Below, piece by piece: positions 55,396 through 64,000 of a DNA stretch of 64,000 nucleotides (position 1 is its first letter; the number at the start of each line of letters is the position of its first letter). The position numbers and the translations under genes were made by a program. The notes beneath the pieces were generated by a model, which was not told where the DNA came from, searched no databases, and saw only the letters and a list, made by a program, of their open reading frames with translations. Source of the DNA: Ruegeria sp. TM1040 (GTDB lineage: Bacteria > Pseudomonadota > Alphaproteobacteria > Rhodobacterales > Rhodobacteraceae); assembly GCF_000014065.1 (NCBI RefSeq), contig NC_008043.1, positions 625,001 to 689,000 on the forward strand, read 5' to 3'.

Positions 55396-55575
55396 GTGCG
55401 GGTTCTGGGAAGACTGCGTTTTTTGCAGGTCGGCATGCGCCTTGGCGGTCGAGGGGCGTTTTTCAGGCCGCAGACAGCGCGAAGTGGTCTGACCTTTATG
55501 CAGCAAGGCTTGAACCCGGAGGCATTCTTTGCCATTGCCTTTGGCAAACCTGATGACTTTGCCAAAGGGCGCTGA
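55396..55575 (+). CDS. Possible small protein (59 aa) just before pheT
   Basis: An open frame from GTG 55396 (an internal ATG lies at 55435) ending 3 bp before the pheT start, which suggests translational coupling. The end NPEAFFAIAFGKPDDFAKGR looks protein-like. No clear ribosome-binding site and no recognised family, so it may be chance or a leader. Confidence 0.35.
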   Translation: MRVLGRLRFLQVGMRLGGRGAFFRPQTARSGLTFMQQGLNPEAFFAIAFGKPDDFAKGR

Positions 55576-55578
55576 CCG

Positions 55579-57975
55579 ATGAAATTCACACTCTCCTGGC
55601 TCAAGGAACACCTCGACACTGATGCAAGCGTCGAAGAGATCACCGAGACCCTGACTGACCTTGGGCTGGAGGTCGAGGAGGTCGTGAACCCGGCTGACAA
55701 ACTGGGCGCCTTCACCCTGGCCAAGGTGGTCGGTGCGGAGCAACACCCGGATGCCGACAGACTGCGCGTTTGTCGCGTAATGACCGACGAGGGCGAAAAG
55801 CAGATCGTCTGTGGTGCGCCCAATGCACGCGAGGGCATAACCGTGGTGCTCTGCAAACCCGGCGACTACGTTCCTGGTCTGGATTTCACGCTTTCAGTGG
55901 GCAAGATCCGTGGTGTCGAGAGCCACGGCATGATGGCTTCGTGGAAAGAACTGACGCTCGGCGAAGACCATGACGGTATCGTTGAGCTCCCTTCGGGCGA
56001 GGTCGGCGACAAGCTGGTGGACTGGCTTGCAGCGAATGATCCAGCGAAGGTCGATCCGATGATCGAGATCGCGATCACCCCGAACCGCCCTGACGCGCTT
56101 GGCGTTTATGGAATCGCCCGTGACCTTGCGGCACGCGGTCTCGGGACGCTGAAGGCCAGTGACTACAAACCGGTGGAAGGTCAGTTCGAGAGCCCCATCA
56201 AGGTTACGATTGACGAGGACACCTTGGACGGCTGCCCGCTGTTCACCGGTCGTGTGATCCGCGGTGTCAAAAACGGCCCCTCACCAAAATGGCTTCAGGA
56301 TCGTTTGACCGCGATTGGCCTGCGTCCAATTTCTGCTCTGGTGGATATCACCAACTTTTTCACCTTTGATCAGAACCGTCCTCTGCATGTGTTCGATGCT
56401 GCCAAAGTATCCGGGAACCTGCGTGTTCATCGCGCGACAGGCGGTGAAGAGCTGCTGGCGCTGGATGAAAAGACCTACAAGATGCAGGCAGGCCAGATGG
56501 TCATCTCCGATGACAATGGTCCCGAGAGCATTGCGGGCATCATGGGCGGTGAAGAGACTGGCTGCACCGATGAGACGGTTGATGTTTTCCTCGAAAGCGC
56601 GTTCTGGGATCATGTGCAAATCGCGACCACCGGGCGCGCGCTCAAGATCAACTCCGACGCGCGCTACCGCTTTGAGCGCGGGGTTGATCCCGAGTACACT
56701 TTCGAGGGCCTTGAGCGCGCAACCCAGATGATCCTGGATCTTTGCGGTGGGGAGGCTTCTGATGTGGTTTCCGCAGGGGATGTGCCGGATCACGCGCGGT
56801 CCTATCGCTTGAACGCAGAGCGGGTGCAATCGCTGGTGGGAATGGACATTCCCGAGAGCGAGCAGCGCCAGACGCTGACACGCCTTGGTTTCCGTCTCGA
56901 GGGCAATATGGCCCATGTGCCGAGCTGGCGTCCGGATGTACAGGGAGAGGCCGATCTGGTCGAGGAAGTGGCGCGGATTGCGTCGCTCACCAAGCTGGAA
57001 GGTAAACCCTTGCCGCGCCTGACCGCTGGCATCCCCGCGCCCGTGATGACACCGCAGCAGCGGCGCCTGCAGATGGCGCGTCGCACGGCGGCGTCGCTGG
57101 GCTATAATGAAGTGGTGAGCTATACCTTCATCGACAAGGCCGCCGCGGGGCTGTTCGGCGGTGGAACAGATGAGACGATGCTGGCCAACCCGATTTCCTC
57201 GGAGATGTCGCATCTGCGCCCCGACCTCTTGCCGGGTTTGTTGCAGGCGGCGGCGCGCAACCAGGCGCGTGGTTTTGCGGATGTCTCCCTGTTCGAGGTG
57301 GGACCTGCCTTTACCGGCGGGGAGCCGGGCGAGGAACGCATCCAGATTTCGGGTCTTCTGGTGAACCGCAACGGCCCCAAGGACGTGCACGGCGCCTCGC
57401 GCAACTGGGATGTTTTCGATGCCAAGGCCGATGCCGAGGCTATCCTCGCAGCCATCGGAGCGCCCGCCAAGGTTCAGATCCTGCGCGGCGGGGATGCCTG
57501 GTGGCACCCCGGTCGTCACGGCCGGATCTGTCTTGGTCCGAAAAAGACGCTGGGTGTCTTTGGCGAACTGCATCCCAAAACCCTGAGCGAGCTTGGGATC
57601 AAGGGGACGGCCGTCGCCTTTACGATCTATCCTGATGAGATCCCCTTGCCGCGCAAATCTGGTGCAAGCCGCAGTGCGCTTGCTATCAGCGATCTACAGG
57701 CGGTGGAGCGGGACTTTGCCTTTGTGCTCGATTCAGAGGTCGAAGCGCTCACGGTTGTGAACGCAGCGGCAGGCGCGGATAAAACGCTGATCGAAGATGT
57801 GCGCGTCTTTGATGAATTCATTGGGGGGCCGCTTGGCGACGGTAAGAAGTCCCTGGCGATTGCGGTGAGACTGCAGCCCGCTGACAAGACACTCACCGAA
57901 AAAGACATCGAAGCCGTCAGCGAGAAGATCGTCGCGAAAGTCTCCAAGGCGACCGGCGGCGTATTGCGCGGCTGA
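55579..57975 (+). CDS. pheT: Phenylalanine-tRNA ligase beta subunit
   Basis: 798 residues, usual length for the long bacterial form. EMAP-like tRNA-binding domain (about 40-150; VVGAEQHPDADRLRVCRV), B3/B4 editing domain, B5 (about 400-480; VPSWRPDVQGEADLVEEVARI), the catalytic-like core, and the FDX-ACB domain at the end (SDLQAVERDFAFVLDSEV). Works as alpha2beta2 with PheS, which is not in the window. Followed by a strong terminator. Confidence 0.97.
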   Translation: MKFTLSWLKEHLDTDASVEEITETLTDLGLEVEEVVNPADKLGAFTLAKVVGAEQHPDADRLRVCRVMTDEGEKQIVCGAPNAREGITVVLCKPGDYVPGLDFTLSVGKIRGVESHGMMASWKELTLGEDHDGIVELPSGEVGDKLVDWLAANDPAKVDPMIEIAITPNRPDALGVYGIARDLAARGLGTLKASDYKPVEGQFESPIKVTIDEDTLDGCPLFTGRVIRGVKNGPSPKWLQDRLTAIGLRPISALVDITNFFTFDQNRPLHVFDAAKVSGNLRVHRATGGEELLALDEKTYKMQAGQMVISDDNGPESIAGIMGGEETGCTDETVDVFLESAFWDHVQIATTGRALKINSDARYRFERGVDPEYTFEGLERATQMILDLCGGEASDVVSAGDVPDHARSYRLNAERVQSLVGMDIPESEQRQTLTRLGFRLEGNMAHVPSWRPDVQGEADLVEEVARIASLTKLEGKPLPRLTAGIPAPVMTPQQRRLQMARRTAASLGYNEVVSYTFIDKAAAGLFGGGTDETMLANPISSEMSHLRPDLLPGLLQAAARNQARGFADVSLFEVGPAFTGGEPGEERIQISGLLVNRNGPKDVHGASRNWDVFDAKADAEAILAAIGAPAKVQILRGGDAWWHPGRHGRICLGPKKTLGVFGELHPKTLSELGIKGTAVAFTIYPDEIPLPRKSGASRSALAISDLQAVERDFAFVLDSEVEALTVVNAAAGADKTLIEDVRVFDEFIGGPLGDGKKSLAIAVRLQPADKTLTEKDIEAVSEKIVAKVSKATGGVLRG

Positions 57976-58005
57976 TCAGAACACCCTTGTCGTCTGAACT
58001 TATTT

Positions 58006-58033
58006 GGCGCGCCCCTGTTGGGGCGCGTCTTTT
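58006..58033 (+). terminator. Rho-independent terminator after pheT
   Basis: A stem of about ten pairs, GGCGCGCCCC with GGGGCGCGTC around a TGTT loop, and a following T-run (58030-58033). Confidence 0.8.
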
Positions 58034-58213
58034 CATTTGGTGCGAGGGGCCAGCCCCTCGTGCTCCCCGGGATATTTGTCGTTAGAAGAAGCCCAAGAGC
58101 CAAATGACCGGGGTTGTGGATTAGGACTTTGATCGGTGGGGTTGGCGCTACGTGAAAGAGCGGATAGGTCTTGGTTCAAATTGAGGCCCCACGCGGCAAG
58201 GCAGGAGGAAAAA

Positions 58214-58663
58214 ATGGCTCTTACGGTTTATCTTTCGGGTGAAATTCACACCGATTGGCGCGAGCAGATCATTGAGGGTGCGCGCGATCTGGATGTTCAG
58301 TTTTCGAGCCCGGTCACGGATCACGATGCGTCAGATGACTGTGGCGTGGCGATACTTGGCGCAGAAGACAGCAAGTTCTGGCACGATCACAAAGGGGCCA
58401 AGCTGAACGCGATCCGTACGCGCAAGGGGATCGAGGATGCAGATATCGTCGTCGTTCGATTTGGCGACAAGTACAAGCAGTGGAATGCAGCCTTTGATGC
58501 GGGCTATGCGGCGGCGCTTGGAAAATCCATCATCGTGTTGAGCCAGCCCGATCATCAGCACGCGCTGAAAGAAGTGCATGCAGCGGCGCTTGCGGTCGCT
58601 GATGAGCCGCGTCAGGTTGTCGAGATCCTGACTTATGTCCTGACCGGAAAGCTCCCCGGATGA
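58214..58663 (+). CDS. ytoQ: YtoQ family protein
   Basis: 149 residues, nucleoside 2-deoxyribosyltransferase-like fold. MALTVYLSGEIHTDWREQI at the N-terminus and DADIVVVRFGDKYKQWNAAFDAGYAAALGKSIIVLSQPDHQHALKEV are typical of the family. The start ATG 58214 follows AGGAGG; a longer frame upstream is not preferred. Biological role unknown. Overlaps the next gene (ATGA). Confidence 0.9.
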   Translation: MALTVYLSGEIHTDWREQIIEGARDLDVQFSSPVTDHDASDDCGVAILGAEDSKFWHDHKGAKLNAIRTRKGIEDADIVVVRFGDKYKQWNAAFDAGYAAALGKSIIVLSQPDHQHALKEVHAAALAVADEPRQVVEILTYVLTGKLPG

Positions 58664-59190
58664 CGGCGCCGGTGCTGGAGACTGATCGTCTGATCCTGCG
58701 TCGTCATGAGCTTGGTGACTTTGATGCAGTGGCGCAGATGTGGGCAGAGCCGGAGGTGGTCCGCTTCATCTCCGGCACCCCGTCGACACCAGAGGAAAGT
58801 TGGACCCGGCTGATGAAATACATCGGCCACTGGTCGATGCTGGGCTATGGCTTTTGGGCTGTGATCCTGCGCGAGACGGGGGCCTATGTCGGTGATGTTG
58901 GCTTTGCCAATTTCCGGCGTGACATGACGCCTTCGCTGGAGGGCGTGCCCGAAGCCGGGTGGGTATTGTCGCCGCAGGTTCATGGCAAGGGGATTGCAAC
59001 CGAGGCGGTTGCCTGCATCCATCATTGGGCCGAGACCGAGACCCTCTGGGACAAGACCTGCTGTATCTTTGATCCTGAGCATCATGTTTCCCAGAGAGTA
59101 GCGCAGCGTCTCGGTTATCAGGCGTCCGATCAGCTGGGGAGCTACAGAGGAAAACCGACCTTGATTATGCATCGTATGATGTCGCGGTAA
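58660..59190 (+). CDS. GNAT family N-acetyltransferase (RimJ/RimL type)
   Basis: 176 residues. ETDRLILRRHELGDFDAVAQMWAEPEVVRFI and GWVLSPQVHGKGIATEAVACIHHWA with the acetyl-CoA pocket are standard for ribosomal-protein-like N-acetyltransferases. Substrate unknown. Overlaps ytoQ. Confidence 0.92.
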   Translation: MTAPVLETDRLILRRHELGDFDAVAQMWAEPEVVRFISGTPSTPEESWTRLMKYIGHWSMLGYGFWAVILRETGAYVGDVGFANFRRDMTPSLEGVPEAGWVLSPQVHGKGIATEAVACIHHWAETETLWDKTCCIFDPEHHVSQRVAQRLGYQASDQLGSYRGKPTLIMHRMMSR

Positions 59191-59352
59191 GCAGACACCG
59201 GGGGCGGAGGTTTGCCAAAGGCGGTTTCGGTCATGATGATTTCCAAAACCCGTGCCCAAAGTTGCGGGAGCGCTATCCTTTTTTAAGGAATCACAGAGAT
59301 AGTCTTGGCCCAGATCCCGCCAAAGACTGGCCAGTATTCCTTTTGCAAATAC

Positions 59353-59931
59353 ATGAACTTGATGCCGCCGCCCGTGCCACGAATAAATCGCAGAAGATCA
59401 GGGCCGGTAACACCTGAATATGAGGATAGTGGCCTGTTCAAAGGGGGTATCATCCAGGTTCGGCTGGCTCTGGTTCCGGTCTTTGGAACCACGTCTCGTG
59501 GCGATTGCACAGCACGCGGTTTCAATGCCGCGGGAACAGAGGTGACCGCGGTGTTCGCCGGTCGTCGCAGGCCGCATTTCCAAGCGATTTACACGCAGCT
59601 TCGCTATATGTACGCACAGGCTCAGCAAAGGGATTTGCTGCAGGGTGGAAAGATGCGGGACGTCAATGACATCCAACTGCCTGTACAATGCGAGGGGGCC
59701 TGGCGGGCCGTCACCACGACAGATGCACATGGGGTGGCGCACAAGAACCTGCAATTCATGCTCGCCCGTTGGGCATTCCAGGCCCATGATGGGCAGACGT
59801 TGAAGTTTGGCACGGCGCCGGTTGTTGCCAAGACCAAAATCTCGCAGGGAACTTCTCCGGCCAAGGCGCCGCGCCCCTATTTCGAGCAGGGACCCCTTGC
59901 CCAAAGGCAAGGAGCCGGATCGCACGAGTGA
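59353..59931 (+). CDS. Hypothetical protein (192 aa)
   Basis: An open frame beginning MNLMPPPVPRINRRRSGPVTPEYEDSG. The long uninterrupted reading and a protein-like middle (GIIQVRLALVPVFGTTSRGD, CEGAWRAVTTTDAHG) favour it over the overlapping minus-strand frame. No clear ribosome-binding site; an earlier TTG (59305) is possible. No recognised domain, no signal peptide. It ends 9 bp from the convergent MscS gene stop. Confidence 0.5.
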   Translation: MNLMPPPVPRINRRRSGPVTPEYEDSGLFKGGIIQVRLALVPVFGTTSRGDCTARGFNAAGTEVTAVFAGRRRPHFQAIYTQLRYMYAQAQQRDLLQGGKMRDVNDIQLPVQCEGAWRAVTTTDAHGVAHKNLQFMLARWAFQAHDGQTLKFGTAPVVAKTKISQGTSPAKAPRPYFEQGPLAQRQGAGSHE

Positions 59932-59939
59932 TCTCGCGA

Positions 59940-60746
59940 TCACGCTTGTTTCTGGATTTCCACGCTATGCGGATAAGGAATGGAGATCCCGTCGGCGTCA
60001 AAGGCCTCTTTCACACCCTGAATCATCGTCCATTTCAGCTCCCAGTAGTCACCTGCATCACACCAAAGGCGTGTGGAGATGTCGACAGAGCTATCGCCCA
60101 AATTGGTGACACGTACCCAGGGCTCCGGGCTGGTCAGAACGCGACCATCTGCTTCGGCAAGACGCAGGATGATGGCTTTGGCCTTTTCGATGTCGTCGCC
60201 GTAGTCGATGCCATAGGTGATGTCGAGGCGGCGAGTGTCATGGGCCGAGTAGTTGGTGATAATGGCACCCCAGGCCTGACCATTGGGGACGATAATCTGC
60301 ACATTGTCAGGCGTAACGAGTTCGGTCACAAAGAGGTTGAGATCCTTCACCGTGCCCGACGTGCCGCCAATATCGACGAACTGGCCCAGTTTGTAGGGGC
60401 GAAACAGGATTAGCATAAAGCCGGCTGCCAGGTCGCTCAGCGTGCCTTGCAGCGCGAGGCCGATAGCCAGGGTCGCAGCGCCAAGCATGGCAACAAGGCT
60501 GGTGGCTTCGATGCCAAAGACGCCGAGCACTGCGACCAATACAATTGCCAAGAGAACCCAGCGTACGACGCTTGACACGAAACTGCCGAGAGTTTCGTCA
60601 ATTTGTGGCGTTTTGTTGATGCGATTGCGTACCGCGCCGGAAATCATACCGGCCGCGATCCAACCAAGCACCAGCACCACCAGCGCTTTTGCACCGCTGA
60701 CGACGAGCGGCCAATAGGCGCCAGCTTGTTCGATAATGTCTTCCAT
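59940..60746 (-). CDS. mscS: MscS family mechanosensitive channel
   Basis: 268 residues. Three N-terminal membrane helices, the third with VAMLGAATLAIGLALQGTLSDLAAGFMLILFRPYKLGQFVDIGGTSGTVKDLNLFVTELVTPDN, which is the MscS pore and upper beta domain. Opens under membrane tension. Start ATG 60746 has a GGTGGGG stretch upstream; a slightly longer frame to 60758 exists. Confidence 0.93.
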   Translation of the reverse strand: MEDIIEQAGAYWPLVVSGAKALVVLVLGWIAAGMISGAVRNRINKTPQIDETLGSFVSSVVRWVLLAIVLVAVLGVFGIEATSLVAMLGAATLAIGLALQGTLSDLAAGFMLILFRPYKLGQFVDIGGTSGTVKDLNLFVTELVTPDNVQIIVPNGQAWGAIITNYSAHDTRRLDITYGIDYGDDIEKAKAIILRLAEADGRVLTSPEPWVRVTNLGDSSVDISTRLWCDAGDYWELKWTMIQGVKEAFDADGISIPYPHSVEIQKQA

Positions 60747-60987
60747 ATCAGTCCCCACCTTTGTCTTGTGCGCATCTGGCGAAACATCTCAGTGCGCGAA
60801 AATTTCTGCACGATCCAAAAGGTTGGACAGCATGCATACCCTATTTGCGCCAGACAGCATGCGGAAATCGAGGGCTTTTTGTGCAAATTGGGGGGGAATT
60901 TGTGTCCTTCACGCTCTAAAAAGCATGTCTTGGCGGTGACGCGGCGCACGGGGGCGTCGCATCACCTGAGTGGCTGTCGCTCTGGCT

Positions 60988-62112
60988 TTAGGTACCCTCT
61001 CGCAGGGCAAGGCTCGGTGATAGAACATCAAGACCAAGCGCCCTGCCCACCGCGTAATAGGTCAGCTTGCCAGCATGCACGTTCAGGCCGTTCAGCAGGT
61101 GCGGGTCATCTGCGCAGGCCTGTCGCCAGCCTTTGTCCGCAAGCGCGAGCAAGAAGGGCAGGGTGGCGTTCCCGAGCGCCTGCGTCGAAGTGCGCGCGAC
61201 AGCGCCGGGCATATTCGCAACGCAGTAATGCATGATGCCGTCCACCTCATAAATCGGATCCGCATGGGTCGTGGCGCGCGAGGTTTCAAAGCAGCCGCCT
61301 TGGTCGATCGCCACGTCCACCAGAACTGCACCGGGCTTCATGTCCGAGAGGTCCGCGCGCGAGACAAGCTTTGGAGCGGCAGCGCCGGGGATCAATACCG
61401 CACCGATGACCATATCGGCGTCGCGGATCAATTCTGCGGTGGCGCCGGCCGTGGAATACCGATTCTTGAAGGTGCCGCCAAAGACATCATCCAGATATTT
61501 GAGACGGGGCAGGGACCGGTCCAGCACCGTCACATCCGCGCCCATACCAGCAGCGATCTTGGCCGCATGGGTGCCCACAACGCCGCCACCGACAACCACC
61601 ACCTTGGCAGGGGCAACGCCGGGAACGCCACCCATCAGCACGCCGCGTCCACCATTGGCCTTTTGCAGGGTGTAGGCGCCAACCTGCGGCGCCAGACGGC
61701 CCGCCACTTCAGACATCGGTGCAAGGAGCGGCAGTCCACCACGGTCGTCCGTCACGGTTTCATAGGCAATCGCTGTACAGCCCGACGCCAGCAGGTCATG
61801 AGTCTGTTCGGGATCTGGCGCCAGATGCAGGTAGGTGAACAGCAGTTGTCCCTCCCGCAGCATCTTGCGTTCGACCGCCTGCGGCTCTTTCACTTTGACG
61901 ATCATATCGGCGTCGGCAAAAATCTCCTCGGCCGTGTCGATAATGGCCGCACCCGCCGCGAGGTAATCCTCATCGGGAAAACCTGCGCCGAGGCCTGCGC
62001 CTTTCTGGATCATCACCTGATGTCCATGTGCAATAGCCTCGCGCGCGGCGTCCGGCGTCATGCCGACGCGAAATTCTTGCGGCTTAATTTCCGTTGGGCA
62101 TCCGATTCTCAT
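60988..62112 (-). CDS. ald: Alanine dehydrogenase
   Basis: 374 residues, reversible NAD-dependent alanine/pyruvate interconversion. MRIGCPTEIKPQEFRVGMTP at the N-terminus, the VVVGGGVVGTHAAKIAAGMGADVTVLDR NAD site, DVAIDQGGCFETSRATTHADP with the active site and HYCVANMPGAVARTSTQALGNATLPF. Start ATG 62112 follows GGAGGAAA. Divergent from an Lrp-type gene that probably controls it. Confidence 0.96.
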   Translation of the reverse strand: MRIGCPTEIKPQEFRVGMTPDAAREAIAHGHQVMIQKGAGLGAGFPDEDYLAAGAAIIDTAEEIFADADMIVKVKEPQAVERKMLREGQLLFTYLHLAPDPEQTHDLLASGCTAIAYETVTDDRGGLPLLAPMSEVAGRLAPQVGAYTLQKANGGRGVLMGGVPGVAPAKVVVVGGGVVGTHAAKIAAGMGADVTVLDRSLPRLKYLDDVFGGTFKNRYSTAGATAELIRDADMVIGAVLIPGAAAPKLVSRADLSDMKPGAVLVDVAIDQGGCFETSRATTHADPIYEVDGIMHYCVANMPGAVARTSTQALGNATLPFLLALADKGWRQACADDPHLLNGLNVHAGKLTYYAVGRALGLDVLSPSLALREGT

Positions 62113-62151
62113 TGGGTTTCCTCCGTTCCCATCTTGCCCGATCCTTACATG

Positions 62152-62214
62152 CATTTGTTCAAATGTGCTGCTTTTGTAGGCACAATGAAAACTCGACTTT
62201 CGAAGTTTCTTCGA
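62152..62214. promoter_or_regulatory. Inverted repeats between ald and the Lrp-type gene
   Basis: CATTTG-TT-CAAATG (62152-62165) and TCGAAG-TTT-CTTCGA (62200-62214) are perfect inverted repeats, about 48 bp apart centre to centre, in the divergent promoter region. Candidate Lrp-type binding sites. Confidence 0.4.
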
Positions 62215-62250
62215 CTAAGTACGAATTTCACGCAAGAAAAGGTAAGTTAT

Positions 62251-62712
62251 TTGGCTCTGGATCAGGTGGATCGTCGAATACTCGCGGTGCTACAGAAACA
62301 AGGTCGGATCTCCAACAGTGATCTGAGCGAGACCGTAAACCTCTCAGCTTCGGCCTGTCATCGGCGGGTGCAGCGGCTTGAGAGCGAGGGCTATATCCGA
62401 AACTATGTCGCGCTGCTCGATGCCCGCAAACTTGGTGTGCCGACAACGGTGTTTGTGGAGATCACGCTTCAGACCCAAGCGGATGAGGTGCTTGATGCCT
62501 TTGAAAAGGCTGTGGCGCGCATTCCCGATGTTCTGGAGTGCCATTTGATGGCGGGTACAGCTGACTATATCCTCAAAGTGGTAGCGGAAAACACCGACGA
62601 CTTTGCCCGTATCCACCGCCAGCATTTGACACGCCTACCAGGCGTGGCTCAGATGCAATCTAGCTTTGCCCTGCGGACCGTGTTCAAAACGACCGCACTT
62701 CCGGTTGGCTAG
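62251..62712 (+). CDS. Lrp/AsnC family transcriptional regulator
   Basis: 153 residues: N-terminal HTH (LDQVDRRILAVLQKQGRISNSDLSETVNLSASACHRRVQRLESEGYI) and the RAM ligand domain. The start is TTG 62251, since the family begins at this point; an in-frame ATG at 62185 would add 22 residues. Probably senses alanine or another amino acid and regulates ald. Confidence 0.9.
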   Translation: MALDQVDRRILAVLQKQGRISNSDLSETVNLSASACHRRVQRLESEGYIRNYVALLDARKLGVPTTVFVEITLQTQADEVLDAFEKAVARIPDVLECHLMAGTADYILKVVAENTDDFARIHRQHLTRLPGVAQMQSSFALRTVFKTTALPVG

Positions 62713-62918
62713 GCGGGAAGGTAGGCGATTTTCGCATGTTAGGGTGAAAAATCCGCTGTTGCCCTTGTGTGCGCCTTTGATCCGGGCACAAATTGGGGTG
62801 GCTGACTATTTTTCGTCTAACCGGCTGAATTTGCACCTTCGCGCCGCCATCTGACATCAAAGGATCACATGCCAGCTATATGCATTAGCGAACCCGTATC
62901 ATTCAAAGGAGACACAGT

Positions 62919-63836
62919 GTGAGCAGCGAACAGGACAACACATCTTTCGAGTGGTTGGAAGCCGAGCTGCAGGACACGCTGGACGAGGACTTCGAAATCG
63001 AATTCGCCGAGCCCATGCTGTCCATGGAGCTTCGCAAGATCTATCGCGCCCAGCATCCTGAAATGCTTGATCGCAAAGTCTATTTCCGTAACCTGCTGCG
63101 TCTGCAGGCAGAGCTGATCAAGGTGCAGGATTGGGTGCAGCATACCGGCGCCAAAGTCTGCATCCTTTTTGAGGGACGCGACAGTGCTGGCAAGGGTGGT
63201 GTGATCAAACGCATCACCCAGCGGCTCAATCCGCGAGTTGCGCGTGTGGTGGCCTTGCCAGCGCCGAGCCGCCGTGAGCAGAGCCAATGGTATTTTCAGC
63301 GCTATGTCCCGCATCTGCCGGCTGCGGGCGAGATCGTGCTTTTTGACCGTTCCTGGTACAATCGCGCCGGTGTCGAGCGCGTGATGGGCTTTGCCACAGA
63401 CGATCAGGTTGAACAGTTTTTTCAAGACGTTCCGGAATTTGAACGCATGCTTGTGCGCTCTGGTATCATCTTGCTGAAATACTGGTTCTCGATCACCGAT
63501 GAGGAACAGCAATTGCGATTCCTGATGCGCATTCATGACCCGATGAAGCAGTGGAAGCTTTCGCCCATGGATCTGGAGAGCCGCATTCGCTGGGAGCAGT
63601 ACACCAAGGCCAAAGAGGATATGTTTTTTCGCACCAATATCGACGAGGCACCTTGGTATATCGTCGAAGGCAACGACAAAAAGCGCGAACGCCTGAACTG
63701 CATCGAGCACCTTCTGACCAAAATTCCCTATCACGATGTCCCGAGTGAAAAGGTCAATCTGCCGGATCGAGAGTATAATCCGAGCTATGAGCGCAGGGTC
63801 CTGCCGGACGAACTTTACGTGCCAAAGATCTACTGA
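62919..63836 (+). CDS. ppk2: Polyphosphate kinase 2 (PPK2)
   Basis: 305 residues. Walker A FEGRDSAGKGG and Walker B-like EIVLFDRSWYNRAGVERVMGF, with RREQSQWYFQRYVPHLP, are the PPK2 set. Transfers phosphate between polyphosphate and nucleotides. Start GTG 62919 follows GGAG. Its end overlaps a partial convergent frame by 7 bp. Confidence 0.95.
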   Translation: MSSEQDNTSFEWLEAELQDTLDEDFEIEFAEPMLSMELRKIYRAQHPEMLDRKVYFRNLLRLQAELIKVQDWVQHTGAKVCILFEGRDSAGKGGVIKRITQRLNPRVARVVALPAPSRREQSQWYFQRYVPHLPAAGEIVLFDRSWYNRAGVERVMGFATDDQVEQFFQDVPEFERMLVRSGIILLKYWFSITDEEQQLRFLMRIHDPMKQWKLSPMDLESRIRWEQYTKAKEDMFFRTNIDEAPWYIVEGNDKKRERLNCIEHLLTKIPYHDVPSEKVNLPDREYNPSYERRVLPDELYVPKIY

Positions 63837-64000
63837 GGCGAGTCAGGCGCAGGGTGGTCATCTCCTGAGAACTGCCCTTGCGGAAGACCTCGCCCGAGGT
63901 GCCTTGCGGCGGCCTCGGTCCATAGTTTCACGCACTGCGTCTTGCGGCAGAAGTGGCGAAGATCATCCCACGCGCGAATTGTCCCTTCCCGACAGTCGAA
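63830..64000 (-). CDS. Partial hypothetical protein at the right edge
   Basis: 56 codons are open on the minus strand up to the window edge, ending PAPDSPQ-stop at 63830. Readable part: FDCREGTIRAWDDLRHFCRK and onward. Basic and cysteine-containing, no family recognised. The length is too short to be sure it is coding. Confidence 0.35.
   Translation of the reverse strand, partial: FDCREGTIRAWDDLRHFCRKTQCVKLWTEAAARHLGRGLPQGQFSGDDHPAPDSPQ

Noticed and set aside
59398-59943. Minus-strand 181-codon frame opposite the unknown gene
   Set aside because: The plus-strand frame has more protein-like content; the minus frame looks like its shadow.

Overview
The window comes from an alphaproteobacterium of the Rhodobacteraceae, most likely the Roseobacter group (Ruegeria/Phaeobacter/Tritonibacter type). 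The evidence is moderately high GC, the rRNA operon with a 5S gene followed by tRNA-fMet, the SPOR lipoprotein/dac/tmk/holB/tatD run, the YtoQ-family gene, and a methionine synthase whose homocysteine domain is a separate gene. The assignment rests on protein character only.

Layout. (1) 1-2924: 3' part of a 23S rRNA, 5S rRNA and tRNA-fMet, the end of an rRNA operon. (2) 2880-10505: a compact integrated element of about 7.6 kb in the 3' end of tRNA-fMet, bounded by a 47-bp direct repeat. It carries a P4-type tyrosine integrase, an AlpA-like helix-turn-helix protein, a Rep_trans-like replication initiator with three perfect hairpins upstream, a TACGTA repeat cluster, two unknown proteins, and an AT-rich two-gene cargo (DUF3696-type ATPase plus a TOPRIM/DUF4435-like protein) that looks like an anti-phage module. 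(3) 10506-12659: a decayed IS3-family element (orfB broken at three places), a truncated tyrosine recombinase, and tRNA-Ser(UGA). (4) 12924-20138: core genes (SPOR lipoprotein, D,D-carboxypeptidase, thymidylate kinase, DNA polymerase III delta', TatD, MBL hydrolase, AEC transporter, peroxiredoxin). (5) 20205-29486: an oligopeptide/glutathione-type ABC transporter operon with gamma-glutamyltransferase and M20 peptidase genes and a divergent IclR regulator. (6) 29670-35702: aminotransferase, nucleotide-sugar dehydrogenase, asparaginase, alanine/Na+ symporter, RpiR regulator. (7) 35766-43194: a huge membrane protein joining two rhodanese domains, a YidC/Oxa1-like domain and a PEP-synthase-like phosphotransferase. 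It faces a PhnD-like binding protein (with an in-frame stop) and a hybrid histidine kinase. (8) 43225-46495: Zur-regulated zinc uptake (zur-znuC-znuB against znuA). (9) 46662-50547: structured leader plus split methionine synthase. (10) 50641-64000: a DUF393/saccharopine-dehydrogenase-like pair, aldehyde dehydrogenase with an AcoR-like regulator, pheT, ytoQ, GNAT acetyltransferase, MscS channel, alanine dehydrogenase with a divergent Lrp regulator, PPK2, and a partial gene at the edge.

The most interesting items are the rhodanese-YidC-dikinase fusion with its sensor neighbours, and the tRNA-fMet element with its ATPase/TOPRIM cargo. Functions not marked as established family knowledge are inferences from motifs seen by eye; no database search was run.
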